In this document: in pieces, positions 42,993 to 51,288 of the stretch
How the letters are laid out: each line of letters starts with the position of its first letter
Position numbering within the stretch: the stretch's first letter is position 1
Assembly: GCA_000719025.1 (NCBI GenBank)
Contig: JODP01000013.1
Location: 372,001 to 436,000 of the forward strand
Direction: 5' to 3'
DNA: 64,000 nt
DNA from: Kineosporia aurantiaca JCM 3230
GTDB lineage: Bacteria > Actinomycetota > Actinomycetes > Actinomycetales > Kineosporiaceae
Program-made: the position numbers and the translations under genes
The notes under the pieces: model-generated
The model's input: the letters and a program-made list of their open reading frames with translations, nothing else
Database searches by the model: none
What the model was told of the DNA's origin: nothing

Positions 42993-44234
42993 ATGAGCCA
43001 CGCCGCCCGCCCCCGCGAGTTCCCGGCCCTGTTGCTCGCCGAGGCCCTTTCGGTTGCGGGTGACCAGCTTTCCCGGGTGGCCCTGGCCCTCCTGGTCTTC
43101 GAGCGGACCCGGTCGGCCGGGCTCAGCGGCCTGACCTACGCCCTGACCTACCTGCCCACCGTCGCGGGCGCTCTGACCCTCTCCCAGCTGGCCGATCGCC
43201 GGCCCCGGCGCGAGGTGTCGGTGAGCATCGACGCGGCCCGCGCCCTGATCGTCCTGACCATGAGCCTTCCCGGAGTGTCACTGCCGGTGCTCTGCGGTTG
43301 CGTGGCGCTGTCCTCGTTCCTCAGCGGGCCCTACTCCGCGGCCCGGCTGGCCCTGCTGCGGGACGTGCTTCCGCAGGAACGGTTCGGCGCCGGCATGGCC
43401 GTCCGGCAGTCACTTTCCCAAGGCGGGCAGCTGATCGGGTTCAGTGCCGGAGGAGTGCTCGCCGCGGCGATCGGGCCCAGCCGGTGCCTGCTGATCGACG
43501 CCTGCACCTTCGCCACCGCGGCCCTGGTGGTGCGGATCGCGGTGCGGCCCCGGCCGGCGGCGGCGCCCGTCCGGACCGATGGGAACACGGCGTCGACCTT
43601 CGCCCTGATCTGGCGTTCTCCGGCCCTGCGGGCGATCTTCCTGTCCACCGGGCTGGGGGTCTTCCTCACCGCGCCCAAGGCGGTCGCTACTCCCCTGGTC
43701 TTCGACCTCCGGCTCAGCACCGTGTGGGTCGGGCTGTTCATGGCCGCCGAGGGCCTGTTCTCGGTCGTCGCCCTGGCCGCCTTCGCCCGCTGGGTTCCGG
43801 CGGCGCGCTACCACCGACTCCTGCCCGCCGCCTGTCTGGCTCCGAGCCTGCCCCTGCTGGCCACCGACGTCCTCCATCAGCCCCTGACCATCGTCCTGGC
43901 CTTCGGCCTCAGCGGCGCCTCCTGGGCGATCCTCACCGTGCTGGCCGCTTCGTCGTTCGCCGAGCTCCTGCCGAACGACCAGCGCGGCCGCGGGATGGGC
44001 ATCGCCGCCTCGATGAACGCCACCGCCCAGGGCGCCGGGGCGTTCGTCTCCGGGCTGACCGCGGACCTGGTCGGCGCCGGCCGGGCGATCAGCCTGCTCG
44101 CCCTGGCCGGCGGCCTCTTCGCGCTGATCCCAGCGGCGCTGTGGAGCCGCCGGGCCGCGGCCTCGGCTCCTGAAGACCGCGAGAACGGTGACCCGGCCGG
44201 AGCCGGGTCACCCACCCCGGTCACCCGACCTTGA
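42993..44234 (+). CDS. MFS transporter
   Basis: 413-residue membrane protein with about twelve helices and the MFS cytoplasmic loop pattern (LADRRPRREVSV after helix 2; later LPNDQRGRGMGIAASMNA). Start ATG 42993 with AAGGAG upstream. The end overlaps the convergent hydrolase gene by 14 bases and includes a stem-loop. Likely exporter; substrate unknown. The 42699-42992 stretch upstream shows nothing recognisable. Confidence 0.88.
   Translation: MSHAARPREFPALLLAEALSVAGDQLSRVALALLVFERTRSAGLSGLTYALTYLPTVAGALTLSQLADRRPRREVSVSIDAARALIVLTMSLPGVSLPVLCGCVALSSFLSGPYSAARLALLRDVLPQERFGAGMAVRQSLSQGGQLIGFSAGGVLAAAIGPSRCLLIDACTFATAALVVRIAVRPRPAAAPVRTDGNTASTFALIWRSPALRAIFLSTGLGVFLTAPKAVATPLVFDLRLSTVWVGLFMAAEGLFSVVALAAFARWVPAARYHRLLPAACLAPSLPLLATDVLHQPLTIVLAFGLSGASWAILTVLAASSFAELLPNDQRGRGMGIAASMNATAQGAGAFVSGLTADLVGAGRAISLLALAGGLFALIPAALWSRRAAASAPEDRENGDPAGAGSPTPVTRP
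44187..44212. terminator. stem-loop in MFS 3' end
   Basis: Perfect 11-bp stem (44187-44197 with 44202-44212) with a 4-base loop, within the last codons of the MFS gene and just past the stop of the convergent hydrolase, which it may terminate. Confidence 0.4.
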
Positions 44235-45033
44235 GGTCGGCCTTCTCGGCCAGCCAGTTCAGCGCCGTGTCGGCGATCTCCGTCCAGCCCTGGTCCAGGG
44301 CCAGCGAGTGGCCTCGGTCAGGGAACTGCTTCAGCTCGGTCACCGCGGACGAGGAGCGGTACTGCTTGAACGCCCCCCGGGTGACCACGTCCGGCACGGT
44401 GTGGTCCTTCTGACCCGAGATCATCAGCAGCGGGCCCCGGTTCGGGTTGGCGGTGTTCACCGCGGCCGCCGAGTGGCGGGAGAAGTTGGCGAAAGCGGCC
44501 TCGAACAATGGGCGTCCCGGCGAGGGGATGGTCCAGAGCTCGAACAGCTCGTCCGACTCCTGCGCGCTGATCGCGTTGCCGAAGCCGTAGCGGAACTGGG
44601 CGCGGGTCAGGGCGACCGAGCGCCGGCGGTTGGCCGGGTTGCCGAGAACCGGCGAGCCGGACCGCAACTGCGCCAACGGCAACGCCTTGACCCCCTTGAT
44701 CTGGGCCGGGTCGATCGCCACGCCGGCCCGGCCGAGCCCCTGACCGAGCAGCTTCTGCACGAACAGGCCGCCGAACGAGTGCCCGACCAGGACCGGAGGA
44801 CTGGGCAGCGACTGGATCACCTCGGCGTAGTGCGCGGTGACGTCGTCGATGCCGAACCCGGCCACCGCCTCGGGGTTGTCCCGGGCCTCGGCCACCGTCG
44901 CGGGCTCGTTCGGCCAGCCCGGCAGCACCGGGTCGTAGCCCTGGGCGGCGAACCGGTCGGCCCAGGCCTGCCAGGACGAGGCGTGCAGCCAGAGGCCGTG
45001 GATGAAGACGACCGGAATCGGGGTGCTGGTCAT
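44221..45033 (-). CDS. alpha/beta hydrolase
   Basis: 270-residue alpha/beta hydrolase: oxyanion stretch FIHGLWLHASSW, nucleophile elbow VGHSFGGLF, acidic residue in SGQKDHTVP and histidine in DRGHSLALD. No signal peptide. Substrate unknown. Divergent from the LuxR-type regulator 205 bases away, which could control it. Confidence 0.88.
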   Translation of the reverse strand: MTSTPIPVVFIHGLWLHASSWQAWADRFAAQGYDPVLPGWPNEPATVAEARDNPEAVAGFGIDDVTAHYAEVIQSLPSPPVLVGHSFGGLFVQKLLGQGLGRAGVAIDPAQIKGVKALPLAQLRSGSPVLGNPANRRRSVALTRAQFRYGFGNAISAQESDELFELWTIPSPGRPLFEAAFANFSRHSAAAVNTANPNRGPLLMISGQKDHTVPDVVTRGAFKQYRSSSAVTELKQFPDRGHSLALDQGWTEIADTALNWLAEKADLKVG

Positions 45034-45295
45034 GGGAGTTCCTTCGTTCGGGGAGATTTCCGGATTGGTGCGGCGGTCAAGCTATACACAGAAAGCCGGT
45101 TTTTGCTCTTCCGACCACAATGAAGTCCGCGTTCACTATCAGTTCAGTGCCGGCTGCTTGGATGGTGCCGCATCCGCCCGGAAAGTCCTGGCCGGAGCCA
45201 TGAATCGGTGGCCTCGTCGTGGCCTCTGAGGAGGAGACATTTCCGCAGTCACGCCCTGGCCGGCCCAGCCGGACCGCGAGCCGGTCGCCGTCGCC

Positions 45296-45877
45296 GTGAT
45301 CTCCCCGAACCTGATCCTGAGCACCGGGCTCGGCCACGCCCTGAGGAACAGCGCCGCCTTCCGGGTCGCCTGCACCGTGGCCGTCCCCTCCGCCGTGCCC
45401 GCCGGCACCCGGGCCGACATCACCATCGTCGACCTGTCCGGCTCCGCCGACCTCCTCGCCGAACCGGGCCCCGGCTCCGGCCGGCTGGTCGCGCTCTGCG
45501 CTCCCGAACGGGCGCCCGACCTGGCCACTCTCCTGGAGAAGGGCTGCCTCGGCCTGGTCAGCTGGGACGCCGGCCCGGAACGGCTGCTGGCCGCGCTCAC
45601 CGCGGTGCTGGACGGCGGTCTCTACATCGACCCGGCCCTGGTCGGCCCGGTCACCGCCCAGCTCGTGCGTCCTCACCGGGACGTCCGCCGGCTGCCCAAG
45701 CGGGAGGCCGAGACCCTCCGGCTGATCGCCCTCGGCCTCACCCACGGCCAGATCGGCCGGCGCCTGGGGCTGACCGAGTCCACCGTGAGCACCTACGTCA
45801 AGCGCATCCGGGGCCGGCTCAACGCCGGAAACAAGGCCGAACTGGTCCGCCTGGCGATCGAACTGGGCTACGTCTGA
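45296..45877 (+). CDS. LuxR/NarL-type regulator with degenerate receiver
   Basis: At least 193 residues: an N-terminal receiver-like domain (about 1-125) and a C-terminal LuxR helix-turn-helix (PKREAETLRLIALGLTHGQIGRRLGLTESTVSTYVKRI). The receiver keeps an Asp at the phospho-site position (ITIVDLSG) but lacks the acidic pair and the conserved lysine, so it is probably not phosphorylated. GTG 45296 has no ribosome binding site and starts mid-strand; homology-like sequence continues upstream to an ATT (45239) directly behind GAGGAGGAG, the more likely true start. Confidence 0.82.
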   Translation: MISPNLILSTGLGHALRNSAAFRVACTVAVPSAVPAGTRADITIVDLSGSADLLAEPGPGSGRLVALCAPERAPDLATLLEKGCLGLVSWDAGPERLLAALTAVLDGGLYIDPALVGPVTAQLVRPHRDVRRLPKREAETLRLIALGLTHGQIGRRLGLTESTVSTYVKRIRGRLNAGNKAELVRLAIELGYV

Positions 45878-45896
45878 GCTGTTTCCATCCGATCAG

Positions 45897-46391
45897 TCAG
45901 GCCGGGGAGGGCACCCGGGCCGAGATGTCGCGGAACAGGTTGACCGCGACATCCACCTCCACGTGCCGGAACTCGACCAGCGTGGCCAGGTCGTCGAGTT
46001 CCCGGGAGACCGCCTCGGCGCCGACGATCCCCTTGGCCAGGTCGTCCGACTGCAGGGCCCGGGCGCTGAACGCCACCACCCCGGCCAGGATCATGGCGAG
46101 CAGACAGAGCACCCGCCAGACCTGCACCGAGTCGGGCAGGCCGAGCAGATCCTGGATCGCATCGGTCAGATCGGTGCCGCCGACCCCCGGGCCACCGGCC
46201 GCGACCGCGCTCACGGCGCTGCCGATCACGGTGATCCGGCGCAGCCATTTCACCATCGGCCGCTTCCGGTCGAGATAGGTCCCGACCTCGGTCTGCCGGT
46301 CGCCGATCAGCTCGAGCAACCGCGCCCGGCCTTCCTCCCCGGGGGCCTGCGAAGAGGCCGGCCGCACCCGGGCGTCATCCTTCTGTTCCAC
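45897..46391 (-). CDS. two-helix membrane protein of unknown function
   Basis: 164 residues. Polar N-terminus, two helices (about 52-70 and 93-115; WRVLCLLAMILAGVVAFSARAL) and a soluble C-terminal tail (GAEAVSRELDDLATLVEFRHVEVDVAVNLFRDI). The layout recalls SLATT/DUF4231-type membrane proteins but I cannot assign a family. GTG 46391 is chosen for the spacing of GAGAGG; GTG 46400 is 9 bases upstream. It begins about 12 bases after the PI-PLC-like gene on the same strand, so the pair is probably co-transcribed. Confidence 0.7.
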   Translation of the reverse strand: MEQKDDARVRPASSQAPGEEGRARLLELIGDRQTEVGTYLDRKRPMVKWLRRITVIGSAVSAVAAGGPGVGGTDLTDAIQDLLGLPDSVQVWRVLCLLAMILAGVVAFSARALQSDDLAKGIVGAEAVSRELDDLATLVEFRHVEVDVAVNLFRDISARVPSPA

Positions 46392-46403
46392 TGGATCCAC
46401 CTC

Positions 46404-47651
46404 TCACTTGTTCCCGGCCGCGCACAGCTCGGCCGCGAAGACCGGGTTGCAGCGCACCGAAACCTGGCCCGGAAGGGTTACTGCGTAATCGGTCCCGAAC
46501 CGCGCGGCGATCCCGGGAGCCGGGTAGTCGGTGCTGACGAACTGCGCACCGCTGGCCAGCGCCGCGTCCCGCAGGCTGGTGTCGTCGGTGCGGGCCTGCG
46601 CAGTGTCCTGATCGGCCCGGGTGCGCACCAGGTAGCCCTTGCGCACCAGGTCCTGGATCTTGGCCGTGTTCTGGCCGATCGGGTCGTTCTGCTCGACGAA
46701 GGCCGCATCCGGCTGTCCCGGAGTGGAGTTGGTGAACAGCACCCGGCCCTTCAGCGACGGGTGTCCCTGGAGGTAGGAGTCCCGGTAGGTGCCCGCGTTG
46801 TCCATCAGGAACATCACCTTGCCGCGGGAGGTGCCGATGGTCGGCCAGCCCTTGTTCAGCACCGCCGACTCCAGCGTCTCCGCGCCGTCCCGCACGTCGT
46901 CCGGGGTGATGGTCTCCTCCGGCGTGAACACCGAGGTGATGTCCGCGTCCACCGTGTCCATCAAGGGTCCGGTCCACGGCACCGGGTCAGCCAGCAGGGC
47001 CGCCTTCACCGCGGAGGCGATCTGCGCCTTCTGCGTGGCGGTCTTTCCTTCAGTGGCCTCGGCCTGCTGCTCACGGACCTCCTTCTTCTGGGCCGCGGTC
47101 CAGGTCAGGGCGGTGTCCTTGAACTCGATCAGCAGGGTGATCGGGATGTGCGCGGGATGCTTGTCCGACCAGGTCTTGACCTCCTGGAGGCAGTCCCGGA
47201 AGGTCAGGCAGTTGCTGCGGTAGTCGATGTCCTGGATGTGCAGCACCTTGTTGCCCGGCTGACGCAGCTCCGGGTCGGTGGGGCCGCCCAGGGTCAGGGT
47301 TCGGATCAGGGGTTTGGCGTACAGGCCCCCCTTCGGGTCGGCCCAGACGTCGAACTCCAACTGCCGGACGTTGTCCTGCCCCAGCTGCTCGCCGACCGTG
47401 GCGTAGTTGTATTCCAGGGCGTTGGCGAGATCGCCGACAATGGCCTTGCGCAGCGACTTCTCCCGCTTGCTGGCCTCCCGGTGATAGCTGTTGTGCGAGC
47501 CGACGACCTGGATCTGGTTGATCGCCAGCGCATCGTCGATCGTGTCCGGGCCGAGGTCCTTGGATCCGCCGGGAGCGCTGGCCGACGAGCAGGCGGTGAG
47601 ACTCAGCAGGGCCAAACCGACCGCCAAGGGAGCAATCAGGGATTTCTTCAC
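46404..47651 (-). CDS. Ca2+-dependent PI-PLC-like lipoprotein
   Basis: 415-residue secreted lipoprotein: lipobox SLTAC (C21), then a phosphoinositide-specific phospholipase C-type TIM barrel. Visible motifs include the first catalytic histidine context QVVGSHNSYHR (H53) and LEFDVWADPKGG with metal-type acidic residues, matching the Ca2+-dependent bacterial PI-PLC family (PF16670-type) rather than the metal-free bacterial PI-PLC. It should cleave inositol phospholipids or related lipids outside the membrane. Two cysteines (C in RSNCLTFRDC) may form a disulphide. Confidence 0.85.
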   Translation of the reverse strand: MKKSLIAPLAVGLALLSLTACSSASAPGGSKDLGPDTIDDALAINQIQVVGSHNSYHREASKREKSLRKAIVGDLANALEYNYATVGEQLGQDNVRQLEFDVWADPKGGLYAKPLIRTLTLGGPTDPELRQPGNKVLHIQDIDYRSNCLTFRDCLQEVKTWSDKHPAHIPITLLIEFKDTALTWTAAQKKEVREQQAEATEGKTATQKAQIASAVKAALLADPVPWTGPLMDTVDADITSVFTPEETITPDDVRDGAETLESAVLNKGWPTIGTSRGKVMFLMDNAGTYRDSYLQGHPSLKGRVLFTNSTPGQPDAAFVEQNDPIGQNTAKIQDLVRKGYLVRTRADQDTAQARTDDTSLRDAALASGAQFVSTDYPAPGIAARFGTDYAVTLPGQVSVRCNPVFAAELCAAGNK

Positions 47652-47776
47652 TTTCCCGACGGTAATCCCGAACCGACTTGGGCGATACGTCCCTATTCGG
47701 GGGCGGACCGGCGCATGCGGGCTGCCACCCGGATCCCGCCCGGATCCCGTCCGGTGACGGAGAGCATGATGACCCG

Positions 47777-48640
47777 GTGACTCCCCTGACCGCCGGAACG
47801 GCCTTCACCTCGTGGCGCGCGGATCCGGTCGGTATCGCGGCCGCCGTACTGATCACCGCCGGTTACCTTTTCCTGGTCCGCCGGACCCGCGACCGGGGTG
47901 AGCCCTGGCCCCGACGCCGCACCTTCGTGCTGGTGTTCGCCGGTTCGGGTTCGCTGCTCCTGATCACCTGCTCCTTCCTCGGCGTCTACGCCCCGCAGCT
48001 GCGCTGGGTCGCGGTGATCCAGTCCGGGCTCCTGCTCCTCCTGGTCCCCCCGCTGATCGGGGCGGGCGCCCCGGTCGCCCTGTGGAAGCGCTGGCGCCCG
48101 TCCGCCCCGGGCCGGCTGTCGCGGATCCTGCGCGTCCCCGGCCTGGGTCCGCTGGTGATCATCGGCACCACCTCGGCGCTGGTCTTCACCCCCTGGCTCG
48201 GCTGGTCGGTCTCCGGCCCGCTGCCCCGCGCGGTGACCCTGGTCGCGCTGCTGCTGGCCGGCCTGGTGCTGGCCCTGCCGGTGACCGATGAGGGGGCGCA
48301 GACCAGTTCCCTGGCCTACGCCGCGATGCTCGGGCTGGGCCTGATCGAGTTCCTCCTCGACGCCCTGCCCGGACTGGTGCTGCGGCTCAACACGCACGTC
48401 AGCGCGGCCGGCCACTGGACCGCCCAGAATCTGCCCGGGGCCCCCACCCCGCTGGCCGACCAGCACCTGGCCGGCGACTGGCTGTGGTTCCTGGCCGAGG
48501 CGGGCGACCTGCCGTACCTGATCATCCTGATCGCCGCGTGGATCCGCTCCGACACCCGGGAGGCGGCCCGCCAGGACGCCGAACTGGACCTGATCGAGAC
48601 CGACGAGAACGGGATGATGCGCCCGTGGTGGCAGAACTGA
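47777..48640 (+). CDS. ctaG: cytochrome c oxidase assembly factor, CtaG-like
   Basis: 287-residue membrane protein with about seven helices, of the caa3-type CtaG family (PF09678-type): VYAPQLRWVAVIQSGLLLLLVPPLIGAGAPVAL, and later ADQHLAGDWLWFLAEAGDLP. Such proteins assist maturation of cytochrome c oxidase, probably copper delivery. GTG 47777 has GGAGAG about 12 bases upstream. No oxidase genes are near. Confidence 0.85.
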   Translation: MTPLTAGTAFTSWRADPVGIAAAVLITAGYLFLVRRTRDRGEPWPRRRTFVLVFAGSGSLLLITCSFLGVYAPQLRWVAVIQSGLLLLLVPPLIGAGAPVALWKRWRPSAPGRLSRILRVPGLGPLVIIGTTSALVFTPWLGWSVSGPLPRAVTLVALLLAGLVLALPVTDEGAQTSSLAYAAMLGLGLIEFLLDALPGLVLRLNTHVSAAGHWTAQNLPGAPTPLADQHLAGDWLWFLAEAGDLPYLIILIAAWIRSDTREAARQDAELDLIETDENGMMRPWWQN

Positions 48641-48669
48641 GGGTGTCCGAGAGGGCCCTCAAGTTCTGC

Positions 48670-48697
48670 TAGGTTTATGGGGCACCGAAGGACAGGG
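48670..48697 (+). promoter_or_regulatory. second tRNA trio -10 and leader element
   Basis: TAGGTT (48670-48675) as -10, then GCACCGAAGGACAGGG (48682-48697), which matches the element at 40974 in 15 of 16 positions and that at 35922 in all but one. No clear -35. Confidence 0.5.
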
Positions 48698-48722
48698 GGC
48701 GGCCCTCCTGACCTCGGAGCAT

Positions 48723-48795
48723 GCGGACGTAGCTCAGTTGGTAGAGCATCACCTTGCCAAGGTGAGGGTCGCGAGTTCGAGTCTCGTCGTCCGCT
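48723..48795 (+). tRNA. tRNA-Gly (GCC), second copy
   Basis: 73-base cloverleaf with anticodon GCC, apparently identical to the copy at 35972. First gene of the second trio. Confidence 0.96.
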
Positions 48796-48833
48796 CGGAG
48801 ATTTACCCGTACTCACGGTTCTGCAGTTCCTAC

Positions 48834-48904
48834 GGTGGAGTGGCCGAGAGGCGAGGCAACGGACTGCAAATCCGTGTACACGGGTTCAAATCCCGTCTCC
48901 ACCT
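48834..48904 (+). tRNA. tRNA-Cys (GCA), second copy
   Basis: 71-base cloverleaf with anticodon GCA, apparently identical to the copy at 36066; 38 bases after tRNA-Gly (21 in the first trio). Confidence 0.96.
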
Positions 48905-48930
48905 CAAGCACAGGTTTCTTCTGTGAACGA

Positions 48931-49002
48931 GGGCGATTAGCTCAGTGGGAGAGCGCTTCCTTGACACGGAAGAGGTCACTGGTTCAATCCCAGTATCGCC
49001 CA
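48931..49002 (+). tRNA. tRNA-Val (GAC), second copy
   Basis: 72-base cloverleaf with anticodon GAC, apparently identical to the copy at 36164 and likewise followed by encoded CCA (49003-49005). The region after it has an imperfect CCCCG/GGGG stem-loop near 49033-49055 that may terminate the unit. Confidence 0.96.
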
Positions 49003-49107
49003 CCACCTTTTCTGCTGGCCGGCTGAAGCAGAACCCCGGTTCATCCGAACGGGGCGCCCCTAGCGCAACGCCTCAACGCTCCCGGCCCGCCGTCGAATGA
49101 CGAGGGT

Positions 49108-50529
49108 ATGGAGCGGGAGAGGCGCCGCGACGTCTGGCTACGTCGCGCGACGGGCGGCGCTGCCCTCGTGCTGGCCCTGGGCCTGGTCCTCGGTCTGGGG
49201 ATCTACCTCTCCCGCGCGCAGAAGCAGGCGACGGATCAGCTCCAGGCGGGCTTCGCCGACCGCGCCCACCTGACCGCCAAGCTTTTCGGCGACACCCTGC
49301 GCTCCAGCGAGGACAGTGTCCACGAGGCAGCCTCGGCCTATGCCGTCCCGGCCGACGACCTGCCGACCACGATCCCCCTCCAGCAGACCGGGCTGAACGG
49401 CGTCATCGTCATGACCGCGGACGGAAACGTACTGAGTGCCGGGCCGGCCAGGCTCCGGGCCGACGCGGGCGAGTACGCATCGTCGACCGGTTTCGCCCAG
49501 GCCCGGACCTCAGGGCAGCTCGTGTGGCACAACGTCGTGCGCACCTCGGCCGGCTATTCGGCCGTGGTCTATCAGCCGGTGAAGGCGGTGGACGGTCAGC
49601 GCGTCGTGGTGCTGCTGCTCCCGGTTCAGCAGGTGAGCACGATCGGCCGGGCCTATCTGTCCACCTTGGGCGTTCTCGGCGGGGACACCTACATCGTGGA
49701 CGGAGCCGGCCAGGTGATCGTGGCCTTGAACGGGGCCTCGGTCGACCAGCCGGTACCGGACAAGGCCTTGGCGTCGGCGCTGCAGCGCGCCGACTCCGGC
49801 AGTTTCGGGGACCACTACTTCGCGGCCTCGGACATCCCCGTCTCCACCTGGCGGGTGGTCTTCGTGGCCTCGGAGAAGGCCCTTCAGGAACCCCTGCGCT
49901 CCTCCCGCCGGGTGGCCTGGCAACTCTTCGGTGCCTTCGCCGGGGCCATGGGCCTGATCGTGGTGATCGGAGGGACGTCGCTGCGCCGATCGGCCCGCCT
50001 GGCCCAGGCCCGGCGGCACGACGCCCTGACCGGACTGCCGAACCGCGCGCTGATGATGGAACAGATGGAGCGGGCCCTGCACGATCGTCGGCAGAACCTT
50101 CCGATTGCCGCCATTTTCATCGATCTCGACGGCTTCAAGCCGGTGAACGACAGCTACGGTCATGCGGTCGGCGATGTTCTGCTGAAAGCGGTATCCGGTC
50201 GCCTGAACGCGTCCATGCGTCCCGGTGACTCGGTGAGTCGTTTCGGCGGGGACGAATTCCTGGTGCTCTGCCGGAATCTGCGCGGCCCGGCCGACGCGGT
50301 CGCGGTCGCCGAGCGGATCCAGCAGTATCTGGCCCAGCCGTTCGAGATCGACGGCCACGTCGTGCTCATCGGTTCGTCGATGGGCATTGCGGTCAGCGAC
50401 TCGGCCGCCGGCACCGCCGACGCCCTGATCCACCAGGCCGACCTGGCCATGTACCGGGCGAAGCAGGCGGGACGGGGCCGGATCGAGCTCTCCGAACCGG
50501 CCCGGCCTCAGGCCGCGGACGTGGTCTGA
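49108..50529 (+). CDS. diguanylate cyclase with periplasmic Cache-type sensor
   Basis: 473 residues: helix (about 12-36), extracytoplasmic Cache-like sensor (about 45-265), helix (about 270-292) and a C-terminal GGDEF domain (RFGGDEFLVL) with intact I-site RPGD. Expected to sense an external small molecule and make c-di-GMP. Transcribed alone after the second tRNA trio; its last 22 bases overlap the convergent TPR-like gene. The nearest EAL or HD-GYP partner is not in this window. Confidence 0.92.
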   Translation: MERERRRDVWLRRATGGAALVLALGLVLGLGIYLSRAQKQATDQLQAGFADRAHLTAKLFGDTLRSSEDSVHEAASAYAVPADDLPTTIPLQQTGLNGVIVMTADGNVLSAGPARLRADAGEYASSTGFAQARTSGQLVWHNVVRTSAGYSAVVYQPVKAVDGQRVVVLLLPVQQVSTIGRAYLSTLGVLGGDTYIVDGAGQVIVALNGASVDQPVPDKALASALQRADSGSFGDHYFAASDIPVSTWRVVFVASEKALQEPLRSSRRVAWQLFGAFAGAMGLIVVIGGTSLRRSARLAQARRHDALTGLPNRALMMEQMERALHDRRQNLPIAAIFIDLDGFKPVNDSYGHAVGDVLLKAVSGRLNASMRPGDSVSRFGGDEFLVLCRNLRGPADAVAVAERIQQYLAQPFEIDGHVVLIGSSMGIAVSDSAAGTADALIHQADLAMYRAKQAGRGRIELSEPARPQAADVV

Positions 50530-51224
50530 GCCAGCCCCCGGGCGTGTTCCTCGGTGTAGACCGGCAGGCCCAAGGCCCAGATCGCGGCCTCCCGGGCCCG
50601 GTCCAGATCGACCGCGTCATCCGGATCCGGAACCTGGCCGACCGCGGCGAAGGCTGCGTCGGTGACCCCGATCAGATAGGCCGCCCGCCGGTGATCTGCC
50701 GTGGCGGACACCAGGACGGCGTCAGCGAGGCAGACGAACGGCACATACTCGCTCCAGTTGTTCTCGGAGACCTGATGGTGGACGCCGGTGAGCAGCTTGC
50801 GGGCGGTGTCGCCGTTTCCCAGCCCGAGTTCGACGAACACCAGGTTGAGCTGTTCGGTCGCCACCGTGCGGAACTGACCGAGTTCCTGGTTCAGGGCAAT
50901 GCTTTCCGCGTACAACCCGCGGGCCCGGACCAGATCGCCGGACATCCGGGCCACTGCCGCCAGGACGTGCCGGGGCCGCTCCTCCAGGCTCCGGTCGCCG
51001 CTCTGGACGGCCACGGCCAGGGCGTCCTGGGCCCGGGCCGCGCCGACGGCCAGATCGCCGCTGCGCAACGCGACCCGGGCCAGGCTGTAGCGGGCCTCGA
51101 CCTCACCGGCCGGATCGCCCGCGGCCTGGGCCCGGGCGATCTTGGCCTCGCTCATCCGGACCACCGCGTCGGTCTCTCCCCGGCGGAAGGCCGAACGCAC
51201 GTCCTCACTGAAACCCACTGCCAT
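50508..51224 (-). CDS. TPR-like helical repeat protein of unknown function
   Basis: About 238 residues, mostly alpha-helical with TPR-type spacing of Ala, Leu and Tyr (e.g. EVEARYSLARVALRSGDLAVGAARAQDALAVA; ARGLYAESIALNQELGQ; LNLVFVELGLGNGDTARKLL). It resembles the C-terminal TPR part of bacterial regulators or tetratricopeptide scaffolds, but no DNA-binding or enzymatic domain is seen. ATG 51224 (MAVGFSEDVRSAF) is chosen over ATG 51275. Function unassigned. Confidence 0.72.
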   Translation of the reverse strand: MAVGFSEDVRSAFRRGETDAVVRMSEAKIARAQAAGDPAGEVEARYSLARVALRSGDLAVGAARAQDALAVAVQSGDRSLEERPRHVLAAVARMSGDLVRARGLYAESIALNQELGQFRTVATEQLNLVFVELGLGNGDTARKLLTGVHHQVSENNWSEYVPFVCLADAVLVSATADHRRAAYLIGVTDAAFAAVGQVPDPDDAVDLDRAREAAIWALGLPVYTEEHARGLAQTTSAA

Positions 51225-51288
51225 CAGACCCTTCGGCTGCCGGGAGGTGGGCGCCCGCCCGGATCGGACGCCCACCCCACAGCCGGGC

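Noticed and set aside
35972..49005. Mobile or integrative element between the two tRNA trios
   Set aside because: No integrase, relaxase, phage or transposase gene lies between them and gene content and composition look chromosomal; the identical tRNAs are more simply a duplication.
49033..49055. Strong terminator after the second tRNA trio
   Set aside because: Only an imperfect CCCCG/GGGG stem without a T-run; mentioned with the tRNA but not listed separately.
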